64,000 bases of DNA from Ectobius pallidus (GCA_964059195.1 CAXKWD010000007.1:156969269-157033268); one strand, 5' to 3'; shown: positions 23,210 through 34,183, counted from the stretch's first letter. Notes: generated by a model not told the origin, from the letters alone. Translations and numbers: made by a program.

Positions 23210-24095
23210 CTGATGTGAAACCTACATAATTTCCTTTGCCCAAATAAAAGTTGGCCTCTTATTATAATATACGCCTATTACGATGCATCACATTCTATTC
23301 ATGTAAATTGGTTATAAAAATGAAGAGAATGTCATTACCACATTGTATCGCATCCCCGAAGGATACAACCCAAGCAAAATGTAATTAGATCAGTCACGTA
23401 TCTTTCTTTACCCTAAGCATGGGCAATACTCCTTTCTCACTTCACATTCTGATATTCCTAGAATAAGAGGCTGTATTGCAAAGAGTGCGTATTCAGTTTC
23501 AACCTGATGCACAGCTTTATTGTTCACCAGGCAACACAGTTTCTGCAAACAGTGGGTGGCTTATGACTACCCTTCATAGATTTTTCTCGAAAAAAGTCTA
23601 TCTTGGTAAAAGCACCCCATGTAGAAAAAAAAATTAAAAAATGTTAGAGCCGTTTTCGTCAAAATCGCGAAAATAGAAATTTTTTAAATGTAGAATTCCC
23701 TTAAAAATAATAGAAATGTTAAAAACTCAACTTCGAATTCAAGGGTCGTAAGCAATATTATCAAGTTCAAAATTACCACCTTATTCCCTCAAAAAGATAT
23801 TCTGATATTGGTATTCTGATTAAATATTGGGGATTAATATAGGCCTACAATTTCAAGTTGCAAAGGCATTTATTCCTGTATAGCCTATAATCAATAAAAT
23901 AGATTAATATTATTGAAATATCTTGATATCATCCTCATGTAATCCTAAAGCTGACTTTTTGAGAGAATAAGGTGGTAATTTTGAACTTGATAATATAAAT
24001 TTGCCCTCAAAGGACCAATATGAAATTCATTAATCATAAACAATTCTTTTCTCTAGGGCTATAGTAGGCATACCTAGGGTACGGGCAGAGGAAGA
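23210..24095 (-). mobile_element. HINE-B copy 3, diverged
   Basis: Inverted relative to copies 1 and 2: CTGATGTGAAACC at the left end and GGGCAGAGGAAG at the right. The central blocks (AACAGTGGGTGG, TTCGAATTC) are recognisable. Older than the other two copies. Confidence 0.55.
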
Positions 24096-24359
24096 AAAAC
24101 AAAACGATGTTATTGGTATGGATAGTAGTGTGACGAAGAAACAGTGACAGATCTTGACGTGCCGTACTATATAATTTGTTGTGCTCCTGAGATAATCCTA
24201 TAAACATAGGGTTCATGGTAACCGGAGCCCACTCTTTGTGCGCCCATCTGCTCCATCGAATTGCAACATTTCACTATATCTGTTTCACAATCACACGATT
24301 TTGCAGTAAGATTGGATAGTACGACAGAAGAACTGCTCCATAATAATCCACTAAAGTAC
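24096..24359. other. No gene seen
   Basis: Unique DNA between HINE-B and a hAT element. No supported feature. Confidence 0.4.
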
Positions 24360-24367
24360 TTGATTAC

Positions 24368-25082
24368 CAGGGCCCGGATTCTAATGACATGTCATCTTTT
24401 TATTGATGTTGCATAGATATTGCCAACTTGTAGATAAATCGTAATCATGGCCTCTAGATTATAGAAATGCATTTTTATTAGGTCATTTTTTGTCATTTTA
24501 TGCAATTTTATATTTTTATGGCATTTATTTCAATTTTACGTCATTACTTTGTCATTTTCATGTCATTTCATTCCTTATTTAGTCATTTTCATGCATTTAC
24601 ATTGAGTATATTAACTTTTTGTCGTCTTTTTTCCCCATAGGGTAATATTTAAATAACTGTTGTAAATTGAATGTAATTGTTAAACTATAACCCTAATATG
24701 CTAATGTGCAATAGGGTTCTATTTTCTTTACTGGAAATTCAATAATAATAATAATAATATTTAAATAAATTACTAGATTAGTATAATGCAACGTTTTTTG
24801 TAGGATCTATTTTAAAAACTATTTTCTTATTTTTCTTCTCAAATGCTCCAATCAAGAACAAAGAACAAAGTTTTTAGACCTACAACATCCTTTCTGCGTT
24901 TACAGTTTTTACAATTATGTACTAATTAGTTTAGAACTTTGTGTGTATAATAATAATTTTTATTTATAAAATACCAGTTTTTAGGTCATTCTTTACAATT
25001 AATAAGTCATTTCTCTTAAAATTTAGGGTCATTTTATAGGTCATTTTTCAAACAATTTTAGGTCATCAGAATCCGGGCCCTC
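24368..25082. mobile_element. hAT-like element rich in GTCATTTT motifs
   Basis: Termini CAGGGCCCGGATTCTAATGAC and near-inverse. Flanks TTGATTAC (24360-24367) and ATGATTAC (25083-25090), 7 of 8 identical. GTCATTT recurs many times near both ends. Contains a later LINE-tail insertion at 24657-24755. No transposase. Confidence 0.75.
24657..24755 (+). mobile_element. 99-bp LINE 3' tail with 13-bp target duplication
   Basis: AATATTTAAATAA occurs on both sides (24644-24656 and 24756-24768). The insert matches the 3' end of the LINE at 15553-16030 (ACTATAACCCTAA...ATAGGGTTCT) and ends (AAT)n. An extreme 5' truncation. Confidence 0.75.
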
Positions 25083-25140
25083 ATGATTACCATTTCTATA
25101 TCTTATTTTAAATTCATCATCACCATCTTCATTTTTTCAG

Positions 25141-25226
25141 GTTTAGACCTATTGGCCTGTTCCATCTCCAAAGAAGATCCAGCCATCGTGTCTTGGATCT
25201 GCCTACGGAACTCCTTCATCTGGAAT
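25141..25226 (+). CDS. Putative orphan host exon, 86 nt
   Basis: A pyrimidine-rich tract ending TTTTTTCAG precedes 25141 and the donor GTAAGT begins at 25227, so both splice signals are near consensus. Entered with two leftover bases, the exon reads LDLLACSISKEDPAIVSWIC and then LRNSFIWN, and ends on a complete codon. Base composition is visibly richer in G and C than the flanks. I do not recognise the protein. A hAT element ends 51 bases before the acceptor. It implies that the window lies within the introns of a host gene on the plus strand, but no partner exon was found. Confidence 0.45.
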
Positions 25227-25671
25227 GTAAGTGTGCAATTTTTGTTGGTTTATCTAGCATTTTAAAAAAATCTTTCTTTAAAGTGTCGCCTCTATAATAT
25301 AATTTGTTCTCAATTTTTTGCAACAGACAATGATATTTTAGGTTAGGTCGTGGTTTTTCTATTCTTTTGTATAAACTAGCTCCTCCCAATCTTCTCACTT
25401 CTTAATTTTTCTTCTCTTAGGCTACTTTTCGTCCAGCTTCATTTCAATTTCTTTAGTTTTTTTTATTTCTTGAATTTATCATTTCTACTGTCTGCGCATT
25501 TATTCGTCCTTCCGATCATTCATCATTCCTGCATCTTCATCCGATCTCTCTGGCCTTCCAATCGTTTGTTCATTTCATTACTTTCTTATATGAATTCTTT
25601 GTTCCTTTCTTTCGCTTATTTCTCCTGTTAATTATTTGCGTATTTTATTTCCCTTTCAATATTTCTTTCAT
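25227..25671. other. CT-rich low-complexity DNA
   Basis: Degenerate TTCTTT/TTTCC-rich sequence; similar sequence resumes at 27240-27490 beyond the palindrome. No gene. Confidence 0.5.
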
Positions 25672-25720
25672 ATAGTTGAATAAAAACACTTTCTTCAACG
25701 CACTTTATTTACCTTAGTAA

Positions 25721-25770
25721 ACTTCTGGACGGCCGTTTCGCAGGTTGTGTTCCTGCATCATCAGCAGAGT
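25721..25770 (-). ncRNA. Hammerhead ribozyme motif (left arm)
   Basis: Mirror copy of the motif at 25775-25824, on the minus strand. CTGATGA core, 5-bp stem II (GCAGG/CCTGC), GAAAC, then GGCCGTC. One base differs in the stem II loop. Confidence 0.65.
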
Positions 25771-25774
25771 GTCA

Positions 25775-25824
25775 ACTCTGCTGATGATGCAGGAACACCA
25801 CCTGCGAAACGGCCGTCCAGAAGT
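25775..25824 (+). ncRNA. Hammerhead ribozyme motif (right arm)
   Basis: Core CTGATGA at 25781-25787. Stem II GCAGG (25789-25793) pairs with CCTGC (25801-25805) around a 7-nt loop. GAAAC is at 25806-25810. Stem III is the palindrome CGGCCG, then TC. Stem I pairs TCTG with CAGA. Predicted cleavage follows C25817. Minimal hammerheads with a very short stem III are known from Penelope-like elements. Confidence 0.7.
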
Positions 25825-25841
25825 TTACTAAGGTAAATAAA

Positions 25842-27171
25842 ATCAGGTAAACTGATGTAAAAAAGTGCCAGTATGTTTTTTTTAATCAGTTATGACTGCA
25901 ATTATGATATGCAGAATATGTTTTTTTAATTGATTTACAAGTTAAGCTCCAGATTTATTCATTAAGCAGGGCTTAGGGAAGAACAAAGGTCTAGTTTTCT
26001 TTTTAATCAGATTAAAATCTTCCAGCATCACAATCGCACACTCACATAAAAATACGAAAAAGAAAGTGAAATTGGCTGGTTTCGGGATTTGAACCATGGA
26101 ACTCCATAACGTGAGGCCAAAACGTTACCATCTCGGTCACCTGGGTCAGTTTAACGGTCTAGTTGTAAGTTATAAGCGCATGTAAAATAATAGTGTTTTT
26201 GGTCATAGCTAACTCTATTTTAATTTCCAAAGCCGTAAAATATCACAGTAAAACAATTGACTATGTTGTCATGATAAATGATTTGCTTTTTTTTATATAA
26301 ATTCTTTCGAATACGTATATTATCATAAAATAGGCACCAAATTGAGCATTACTCCGAAACAGGTGAACCGATTTCATCCAGTATCAGTAGACCTCTTCCC
26401 ATGAACACTATAAATGTGTATACCAAATTCCATAAAAATCCGGTAAAGCGTATTTGAGTTACCGCGTTTTTAAAATAGACACTAAATTGGGTTTTACTCC
26501 GGTACCGGACAACCGATTTGGTCCAATATCGGTAGACGTCTTCCCATGTACATTATAAATGGGTATACAAAGTTTCAGGAAAATCCAATAAAGCATATTT
26601 GAGTTATCGCGAGTTCTCATATATTAACATAAAAGGCAATAAATTGGGCATTATTCCGGTACTGGCCAACCGATTTGGTTGAACATCAACAGACGTCTTT
26701 CCATGGATAGTATAAATGCGTATACGAAGTTTCATAAATATCCGATAAGGCGTATTTGAGCTATTGCGCCTTTAAAATATACACTAAATTGGGTTTTACT
26801 CCGGTACCGGTCAACAGATTAGGTTCAAATTTAACAGAGTACTTTTCATGGATGTCGTAAATGCGTATACCAAGTTTAATGGAAATCCGATACAGCGTAT
26901 TTGAATTATGGCGCCTTTCTATTAGAAAGGCACCATAATCTATTAAAATAGGCACTAAATTGGGCATTACTCCGGTACCGGTGAACCGATTTGGTTCAAT
27001 ATCAATAGGGTTCTTCCCATTGACATTATAAATGTGTTTTCCAAGTTTCATGAAAATCCGAAAAAGCGTATTTGAGTTAGAGCGCGTACAGACACGCGGA
27101 CGGACAGACAGACAGACGGACAGACATTTTTCGTCCCCCACACAATCTCATAAAGTACCATACTGGCACTT
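25842..27171 (-). mobile_element. HINE-A, full-length, five internal units
   Basis: The reference copy. On the minus strand it starts AAGTGCCAGTATGG, has an array of five units, a tRNA-like B box (GGTTCAAATCCC, near 26090), the inverse CATACTGGCACTT and a terminal hairpin ATCAG...CTGAT. AATAAA flanks both ends. The left palindrome arm gives the exact empty site. Subterminal inverted repeats, 3' hairpin and unit arrays match DINE-1/Helentron-associated elements. The 126-codon frame on the array is not a gene because the units are not multiples of three. Confidence 0.7.
26339..27100. repeat. Array of five ~150-bp units
   Basis: Unit starts (AAATTGGG-type) near 26339, 26484, 26641, 26786 and 26957, spacing 145-171 bp. 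Each has a GGTACCGG-like motif, CCCATGGACATTATAAAT and GATAAAGCGTATTTGAGTTA. The same five-unit order occurs at 42901-44055. Confidence 0.8.
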
Positions 27172-27505
27172 AATAAAGTGCGTTGAAGAAAGTGTTTTTA
27201 TTCAACTATTTGTTACACAGCGCTAAAGTCGGACACAAGAATGAATTTCTTTCATCCTTCCTTCCATTCTATCCGTCTTTCTTTTATTAAATTTTGCCTT
27301 TCTTTCTCCTTTTTAATTATTTTCATTCTTTCACTCTCTCATTATTCTTTCTAGCTGTCTTAAGTATTTTTTCCTTTTTTCTTTAATTTTGTTATTTATT
27401 TATTTTCTTACTCTGTTTATTTTCTGTCTTATTTTAATTACTTCTCTCTCTCTTCTTATCTTATTTCTCCCTTTCTTTCTCCTGACATTTCAATTAATTA
27501 ATAAA

Positions 27506-27900
27506 ATCAGGTAAACTGATATAACAAAGTGCCAGTATGCTTTTTAAATCAGTTATAATTGCAGTTATGATAAACAGAAAATAATTTTTTTTTTAACATA
27601 TGTGAAAAATAGTATTATTTGTCAAATTTAAATGTATTGCAACTTGAAATTTTTAAAATATGTAAACATTTAACAAAATTCAGTGGCAAATAACTCCGTT
27701 AATTATTTCACAATCATGTACCTTCTGTTTATACAAATACAATATAGGATTTGTATTGTATATTTGTATTCTATTTGGTATAATTATAACAGTATTCATG
27801 TAGGGCTTACGGAAGAACAAAGGTCTAAAGTTTGATTCTTAACCTTAATTCATATTGGTGTACACTGATATAACAAATTCTTAAAATATGTAAACATTTT
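27506..27900 (-). mobile_element. HINE-A fragment (hairpin end)
   Basis: ATCAGGTAAACTGATATAACA follows AATAAA (27500-27505). The body matches the variant at 19917 (GGGCTTACGGAAGAACAAAGG). No internal units or opposite end found; the right boundary is approximate. Confidence 0.5.
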
Positions 27901-28019
27901 ACAAAATGCATTGACAATGAAATAGAACAGTAAACCAATAAGAAGAGGATAGTTCCAAGTAGCGGTATGCAGTTTTGTTCTGAGTATAGGCTTATGCAAT
28001 TTTAACGCAACGCAATAAC

Positions 28020-28022
<3 letters not shown>

Positions 28023-28059
<37 letters not shown>

Positions 28060-29662
28060 AAGGTCGCTTTTTAACTGCCAGGGTCACCAGCGACCACAAT
28101 AATTAATACATATATATATTGAACAAGTTCTACAAGAAGTGAAGTATGAAGAAAAACATATGCAACTTGGAATTTAGTAAGAAGAACAACATATTAAACT
28201 TAAAACTTTAGCAACTATTGACAAACTATGATTTGATTTGACATTATATGAATGATTTTAACTGTGACAGTTCCAAAAGTGAGATAACCTTAAGGCATCC
28301 TTCATTATTCTTAAATATATTGTATAAGTCTCCTTTGATATTTAACAGACGCCTTACATGCAATAACCGTGGACATTCCAGAATAAGATGGGAGGAAGTT
28401 ACATCCCCATTACATTTCGGGCATGGATCCTTAATAGTTTTCTTCATAAGATAGCCATGGCTAAGGTTGAAGTGGCCAATCCGCAGCCTGGTCAGCAAGA
28501 CTTGTTGCCTTCTACAGAGGAGAGAATTCGGAATGGCTGGCTCAGTAACTGATTTCCGGACGAGCTGCAGTTTTGAAGGAGTGGATCTCCATGTTTCATC
28601 CCAGTGCTTCGTAATTTCAGATCTGATCATTGTTTTGGTGTCCTCTAATGTACCATCCAAACCGTTTTCAATTTGTGATAACACTGTTGCAGATTTGGCT
28701 GCTGTATCTGCGTTTTCATTTCCAGAAATACCTTTATGTGCGGGAAGCCATGCTAATGAGATTTTGGTACCATTTTTTGAGTGGAAAAACAAACGTTCCT
28801 GAATCGTTTGGATGATTGGGTTCCTTGTAGATCTGTTTCCGATGGCACCGAGAGCTGACATAGAATCTGAGAAGATAACAATTTGTGAGCAGTTATTACT
28901 CATAGTGCTTTTTTCAATAGCTTTGAGAATAGCCCAGGCTTCACATGAAAAGATGGAGAAGTAATCTGGTAAGCGATAGGAGTGAACACTTGAGGAAATG
29001 ACTATGCCACATCCTGATCTTGAGTCACGTTTTGAGCCATCAGTATATACTTTGAGACAATTCTTATACTCTTCAAGGAGTGACGAGATCATAGGCTGTA
29101 ACACTGATTTAGGCATAGTTGTAGAGCAGGGAATTTGTGTAATCTTCGTATTAATAGAGGGAATAAAAGGCTCCCAAGGAGGAAGGGGATGGAGTCGCCT
29201 TGGGAGGATATTAGCTTTTTCAATGTTGAATTCTGAGTTATAATCCAGGAGTCTTTCCCTTAATGGTTTTGGACAATTTGGGTGAGAGTTATAAAGTTCT
29301 GATTTTGGAACACCAAAGACGTAATTGTTGGTCGGGTTAGAAGGAGAACAAAATGTTGAGTATGAAAAGTTTAGACATAGTTGTTTACGTCGCAGGTCCA
29401 AGGGAAAAAGACCAGCTTCCACAAGTAGACTGCTACTTGGACTGGATCTGAAGGCTCCCAAACTTAGACGACTTGCAGTGTTGATAACTGGATCCAACGT
29501 TTGGAGAAGGCGTTTGCTTGCCGAACTGTATACTATAGCTCCATAATCCAGTTTGGACTGAATTAGAGCTCGATAGACGTTTATTAGACATGTTGATTCG
29601 GCACCCCACTTAATGGAAGATAACGTTTTAATTATGTTCAGTCTAGATGAACATAATTGGTT
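28023..29662 (-). mobile_element. 5'-truncated LINE with target duplication and poly(A)
   Basis: Flanked by GCAATAACTTT at 28012-28022 and 29663-29673. A T run at 28021-28046 is the poly(A) tail on the minus strand, preceded by AATAAATAAAT. Truncation, tail and 11-bp duplication are the hallmarks of target-primed reverse transcription. The sequence looks young because the retained frame has no disruption. Confidence 0.88.
28244..29662 (-). CDS. LINE ORF2 C-terminal part: RNase H and zinc knuckle
   Basis: Open in frame from the truncation point to the stop (472 codons) with no ATG start; the leucine codon at 29497 is not a real start. It begins NQLCSSRLNIIKTLSS, continues through LDYGAIVYSSASKRLL (region after the reverse transcriptase), then RNase H. 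Numbered from codon 29497, YTDGS (D152), CEAWAI (E186), FSDSMSAL (D211) and LPAHKGISGNENAD (D264) supply the usual catalytic residues. A CCHC knuckle follows (CPKCNG...HLILECP, about 359-375). RNase H plus terminal knuckle places it in the Jockey/I-type group. Endonuclease and RT motifs are missing, so it cannot move itself. Confidence 0.85.
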   Translation of the reverse strand, partial: NQLCSSRLNIIKTLSSIKWGAESTCLINVYRALIQSKLDYGAIVYSSASKRLLQTLDPVINTASRLSLGAFRSSPSSSLLVEAGLFPLDLRRKQLCLNFSYSTFCSPSNPTNNYVFGVPKSELYNSHPNCPKPLRERLLDYNSEFNIEKANILPRRLHPLPPWEPFIPSINTKITQIPCSTTMPKSVLQPMISSLLEEYKNCLKVYTDGSKRDSRSGCGIVISSSVHSYRLPDYFSIFSCEAWAILKAIEKSTMSNNCSQIVIFSDSMSALGAIGNRSTRNPIIQTIQERLFFHSKNGTKISLAWLPAHKGISGNENADTAAKSATVLSQIENGLDGTLEDTKTMIRSEITKHWDETWRSTPSKLQLVRKSVTEPAIPNSLLCRRQQVLLTRLRIGHFNLSHGYLMKKTIKDPCPKCNGDVTSSHLILECPRLLHVRRLLNIKGDLYNIFKNNEGCLKVISLLELSQLKSFI

Positions 29663-29673
29663 GCAATAACTTT

Positions 29674-30593
29674 AAAGATAGTTTCTGTTCGTGAAATAAC
29701 ATTTATAGGCTAATGTTATCATTCTTTAGGATTGATGTTGTAGGTCAATGAAAGACAATGAATTCCGAGTTTTTTTAAAAATAAAAATAAAAATAGAACA
29801 CAAGAATGGAATAGACTCAATTTAACATAACTCATAAGAATAAAAAAAAATTGGGTTTAGGGTGGATTCGAACGTGACATCTCTTGATCCACTAGTCAAT
29901 CATCTTACCCCAAGACCAAACCACACTGCGAATGTTAAGTGTCCAATACCAGAGAATACTATCTCGTCGTAGCTCACAGAAAAGAAAAATCATCGTATTT
30001 CGAAATTAGGCTATATATCGTGCCTGCTAGATTTATTATGTTACAATATTGAATTATTTCATTAATTAGTACTATAATATTCGCGATATCTGAGTGATAA
30101 ATTAGGATGAGGCCCTCGTTGAAGCAGGCGTACCAACCTACCCATATTCTCAAAGCTTAATGTTTTTATTTATTAAGAGGTCAGGAATTATTAATCTGAC
30201 ATAGGCTGAAGTAAAATTCAATGCTTCAATTCAATTGCAATCAATTTTAGCAAAATAATTAGTCATTATACAACAGCATTTCATCTATAATCGTACATAT
30301 GGGAACATTTGTTTTTCATGTAGATGGCAACTGTCCATGGCAACTGAAGGAAGCTTTATTATCTGTCATTTATTGAAGACGCTATAAGAAAGAACCGAGA
30401 ATCTCATTTTGCATTTGAATTAGGTGCCTTCTTTTTAACCCTCCTGTACTAAGGAAGGTTTCAGGAGGAATTGAAGGCTTGTTACAGAATTCCACATTAT
30501 TTACATTAGTAACGGGACTCGCCCGCTGATTGGTTGGCCGCGAGCCAATCAAAATGCTTCGAATTGAACCAAAATATTATAATGAATTTGACT
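29674..30593. other. No protein gene seen
   Basis: Unique AT-rich DNA. The only notable item is the tRNA-like remnant at 29866-29937. Confidence 0.45.
29866..29937 (-). tRNA. tRNA-like remnant (probably not functional)
   Basis: On the minus strand GGTTTGG...CTAAACC can form a full 7-bp acceptor stem (one G-T pair), and CGTTCGAATCC resembles a B box. The T stem does not pair and the anticodon loop is irregular. I read it as a tRNA-derived pseudogene or SINE head. Confidence 0.3.
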
Positions 30594-31125
30594 GTTAATT
30601 ACTCTTTATTTCGGTACTGGTCAACCGATTAAGTCCAAATTCAAAAGGCTTATTGCCATGGTCGCTATAAATGAGTACACGAAGTTTCATGAAAATCCGA
30701 TAAAGCGTATTTGAGTTACCGCGCCTTTTGTTATATGATACCATAAAAAGGCACTAAATTGGATATTATTCCGGTACCGGCCAACCGATTTGAACCAGCA
30801 TCAACAGACGTCTTCCCATGGACATTATAAATAGGTATTCCAAGTTTCATGAAAATCTGATAAAGCGTATGTGAGTTATGGTGCCTTTAAAGTATACACT
30901 CAATTGGGTTTTACTCCGGTACCGGTGAACCGATTTGGTCCAATATCAATAGGGTTCTTCCCATGGACATTATAAACGTGTATACCAAGTTTCATTAAAA
31001 TTCGACAAAGCATATTTGAGTTAGAGCGCGTACAGACACACGGACGGACGGACGGACGGACAGACGGACAGACATTTTTCCTCCCCCACACAATCTCATA
31101 AAGTAGGCCTACCATACTGGCACTT
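30594..31125 (-). mobile_element. HINE-A fragment with about three units
   Basis: Units start near 30594, 30758 and 30901. The end ...CATACTGGCACTT at 31125 is followed by AATAATAAT. The hairpin end is missing. It carries a GGCCTA insertion (TAGGCCTA at 31104-31111). Confidence 0.65.
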
Positions 31126-32013
31126 AATAATAATAATAAACCACTATACAATAATAAAAATAAAATCTACTTTATAAATCTCGTTAGTTTTTAACACTAT
31201 CTAATGGAAAATAAAAGCTTGTTTTCTTTATGTTATGTCGATTAAGTGAGGGAATTCCAAAAAAACTTCATATCTTTTTCTGTCAACTTACTTTAGAAAA
31301 AAGACGCGAAAAAAAATTAGGAGATTACATTGCTAATTATTGAAACACTCACACAATACCACACACAATTCAATTTCAATTTTTAAAATGTTTTCAATTA
31401 AATACTCTTCGTTATGTTGCTTAACATAATAAACTGCACAAACTAAAAGAACTAAAATATGACAGCCAACTATCGTCACCTGTCAGATACGGTCCTCTCT
31501 TTTGGCACACTCTGTATAGCCTTCAACCTCCGCCGAATTATGAAATATTGTTAAAAAAGCAAACAAGGTAAAGCGCAGAAACATTAGAAAGTCTTGACTG
31601 TGGCACTCACAATATAGCATTCCCAGTACGCCGATTGAAGCCTACTTCTAGGAAACCGAGAACAAAAAAGAAAATCCAACTTGAGAGCGGAGTTCGTAAT
31701 AATTTGTAAAATGTACAATCAACAAGCCGTAAAACAACTGAAATAAAGCTCTTCTACCTCAAGCTTTTGTTTCAGTAGATGATTTTACTACAATTTCCAC
31801 TGCCGGCGAAAACTGCCGGAAAAGAGAAAAAAGTTACCAACTGAAAGGTATTACTTATATCATGCTTTTCGTCTGAATTTATTTATTAATGAGTGGCTGC
31901 AGTCACAAGCCTGTATAAAACCGCTAAACTTCATAGAATATTTATAACTGTACGTTCCATTCCCGAAACAAAAGCTAACAAACGCACTCATATATTTATA
32001 AATAAACGTATAT
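31126..32013. other. No gene seen
   Basis: AT-rich DNA without recognised frames, RNA genes or repeat ends. Confidence 0.45.
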
Positions 32014-32021
32014 CCTATAAC

Positions 32022-32612
32022 TAGGGATGGGTCGATACTAGATTTTCTCGATACTCGTACCCGATACCGATACATGATTTTTTCCTCGATACTCGATATC
32101 GTCAACATTTCCAGTTTCAATAAATAGGCGCATTAAAATTTAAAGTTGAGAGAACTGTGTAATACCAACTAAATTAATTAAGTGTGCATATTTAAAGAGA
32201 CAAAATTTAATATCATCAGTAGCCTATAATTATTTTAAACTCTACATTAAAACTAAATTTAGTTTTTGAAACAGACCACTTACAAGTTTTGGGGTTTGGA
32301 CAGCTTGCTTGTTGGTTGTTATTGAAAAGTTTGACAGGAAACAAAACAATTAAGAATCTCTTCTGTTTGGATTTTAAAAGTCGAAAAGTCTTTATTTTTG
32401 ACTAGACAAAAGTCACAGAGTGGTTTTCTCCATTTCAAGAAGAAATATAAGTATTTACTATATTTAGTAGACTACTAAAAGCTGAAAGAAATACCGCATT
32501 TCCTTAAATTGCAGGAGTACCAAAGTATCGAAAAAGTACCGAGCGAGTTTTCTGAAGTAACGCTCGATGCCGATACCATGCAAGTATCGAAAGTATCGAG
32601 GACCCATCCCTA
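32022..32612. mobile_element. hAT-like element (TAGGGATGGG termini)
   Basis: Starts TAGGGATGGGTCGATACT; the inverse of the right end is TAGGGATGGGTCCTCGATAC. Duplication CCTATAAC at 32014-32021 and 32613-32620. TCGATACT/AGTATCGA motifs recur near both ends. 591 bp, non-coding. Confidence 0.85.
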
Positions 32613-32620
32613 CCTATAAC

Positions 32621-32962
32621 TTGATCCAAGATGTGTACGGAGCAAAAGTTAACAACAGACTTGCCTTGACTAGCTGTGTCCTGTCGTTTCATTGGTCATT
32701 TGCACCAGCGCATACTTCACGATAGTGCGACAAGCTCAGTCAGATGTTTACTTGCATTCCGCAAACATCGTAAAATTATATATATAATAAGTTCTGTTAA
32801 GTAAGTTGCTTGCTTTGACATTTATATCATTGGCTTACATTTTTTTATTAACGTGCACATATATTTAGTTGACTTCCAATAAGCATATAATTTAAAATCC
32901 TTTTGTAAAAAGGATATTTCTAAAACTCAAGAGTTCCGTTGTAAGTAAAATCCCTTTAAAAC
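32621..32962. other. No gene seen
   Basis: Unique AT-rich DNA between a hAT element and a minisatellite. Confidence 0.4.
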
Positions 32963-33034
32963 AGAAAATTTCGCACTGAAATAGAAAATTTCGCACTGAA
33001 ATAGAAAATTTCGCACTGAAATAGAAAATTTCGC
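32963..33034. repeat. 20-bp minisatellite
   Basis: More than three near-perfect copies of GAAAATTTCGCACTGAAATA. Confidence 0.9.
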
Positions 33035-33199
33035 AAAAACACAGAAATTTCGTGTTTTTTCACGAGTGTAAAACAATATTTCGGCCTGGAAGTGTCTTAA
33101 ACAAAATATTTTCACTTTATTAATGGTAATAACCACAATTTTTTTATTTATATCTGCCCCTGTTAACTCTCTCTCTCGAATCCTATGCCTTCATGTTGG

Positions 33200-33550
33200 G
33201 GCGAAGGGCCTCCAAGTGGAGGTTTCTGTTTACCAATGTGAATTTTATTACTCTTATTTTCCAAGAGAGGGCAGAGGGACAGGTGGTAAGCCCATCACCC
33301 CTTAACCTCCCTCCGGAAACTAAGGTATTACTTGGACGTGAAAGGGCCGAGAAATTTTGTCCAGAGGCTCTAATTTAGGCTTGGAGTTCTTTTACGTGCC
33401 GTAAATTTACGACACAGGCCTCCCAGCTTAAAGTTCCTCCCGGAGTACTCCGTGCCCAGGATTTTTACGTCCTGAAAAACCCGGGTTTGATCCCGCGACC
33501 TTCGGATCTAGAGGCAGGCACGCTACCTCCAGACCACCGCAGCCGACCCC
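33200..33550 (-). mobile_element. tRNA-derived SINE-like repeat
   Basis: On the minus strand a tRNA-like head (A-box-like GGTCTGGAGGTAGCGTG, B-box-like CGGGATCAAACCC near 33490) is followed by GGTTTTTCAGGACG and a long body. The B box departs from consensus. The downstream boundary is approximate. Confidence 0.45.
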
Positions 33551-34183
33551 TATTAACTAATTTAGCTATTTTTTCCCTGAACTCCCCAAATCTAGCTGTT
33601 ACATCAAAACACTAGCCCCTATTACGTTATTCATAAATACCCACATCTGCCTGTAAAATTAAAAGCTATACGGCCTTTGAGTTCCTTGTCCGTTCAGCAA
33701 ATGTTAGGTTAAGAAATTATTATTCATATAAATCCTAGCAGCTGTTCAGATGAACTCGGCACGCCTCTTTCTTTTCTGTTGCTCCCTTATCGTCTTCTTT
33801 GTAGTCTACTCAACTTCTTTAAGTGTTAAAGACTCTCGTCCTCATGGGAATGTTTTTTGCCAGAAAATAGGAGGTTATATGACGGATTATAGGTCTTCTA
33901 ATCTTTAGCGAAACTTTAAACTGGACAAAGCCTGAGTATGGGAATTGTATACGCATGTATAGACCGATGTATGAAGCTTTATATTACGTTTCTTGGCTTA
34001 GTCAAGGTTTTTAAAACTCTTGTACTGTATAATTTACTATCGTTCACGTTATGGTCGTATAAGCAACTAGTGGATTAGATCGGGGTAAGAAAGTTCAAGC
34101 CTGAAGACAGTAGACAAACCCTAAATTTTAATCTCCATTGTAGGCTATATGGTAGACTTATAGGCTTGTATAGGTCTACTTAT
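33551..34183. other. No gene seen
   Basis: Unique DNA. No supported feature. Confidence 0.4.

Larger units (their letters stand above)
25672..27209. mobile_element. Penelope-type palindrome split by a HINE
   Basis: The left arm 25672-25772 (101 bp) is the inverse of 25773-25841 joined to 27178-27209 (101 bp), with about one mismatch. Each arm carries a hammerhead core, and the outward ends read GTTGAATAAAAACAC. Tails-outward inversion resembles the larger Penelope-like pair at 45-48.8 kb. No protein is encoded. Confidence 0.65.

Noticed and set aside
26761..27141. 126-codon minus-strand frame with repeated peptide units
   Set aside because: It spans the HINE-A array, whose units are 145-171 bp and not multiples of three. 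The reading frame is not conserved across copies.
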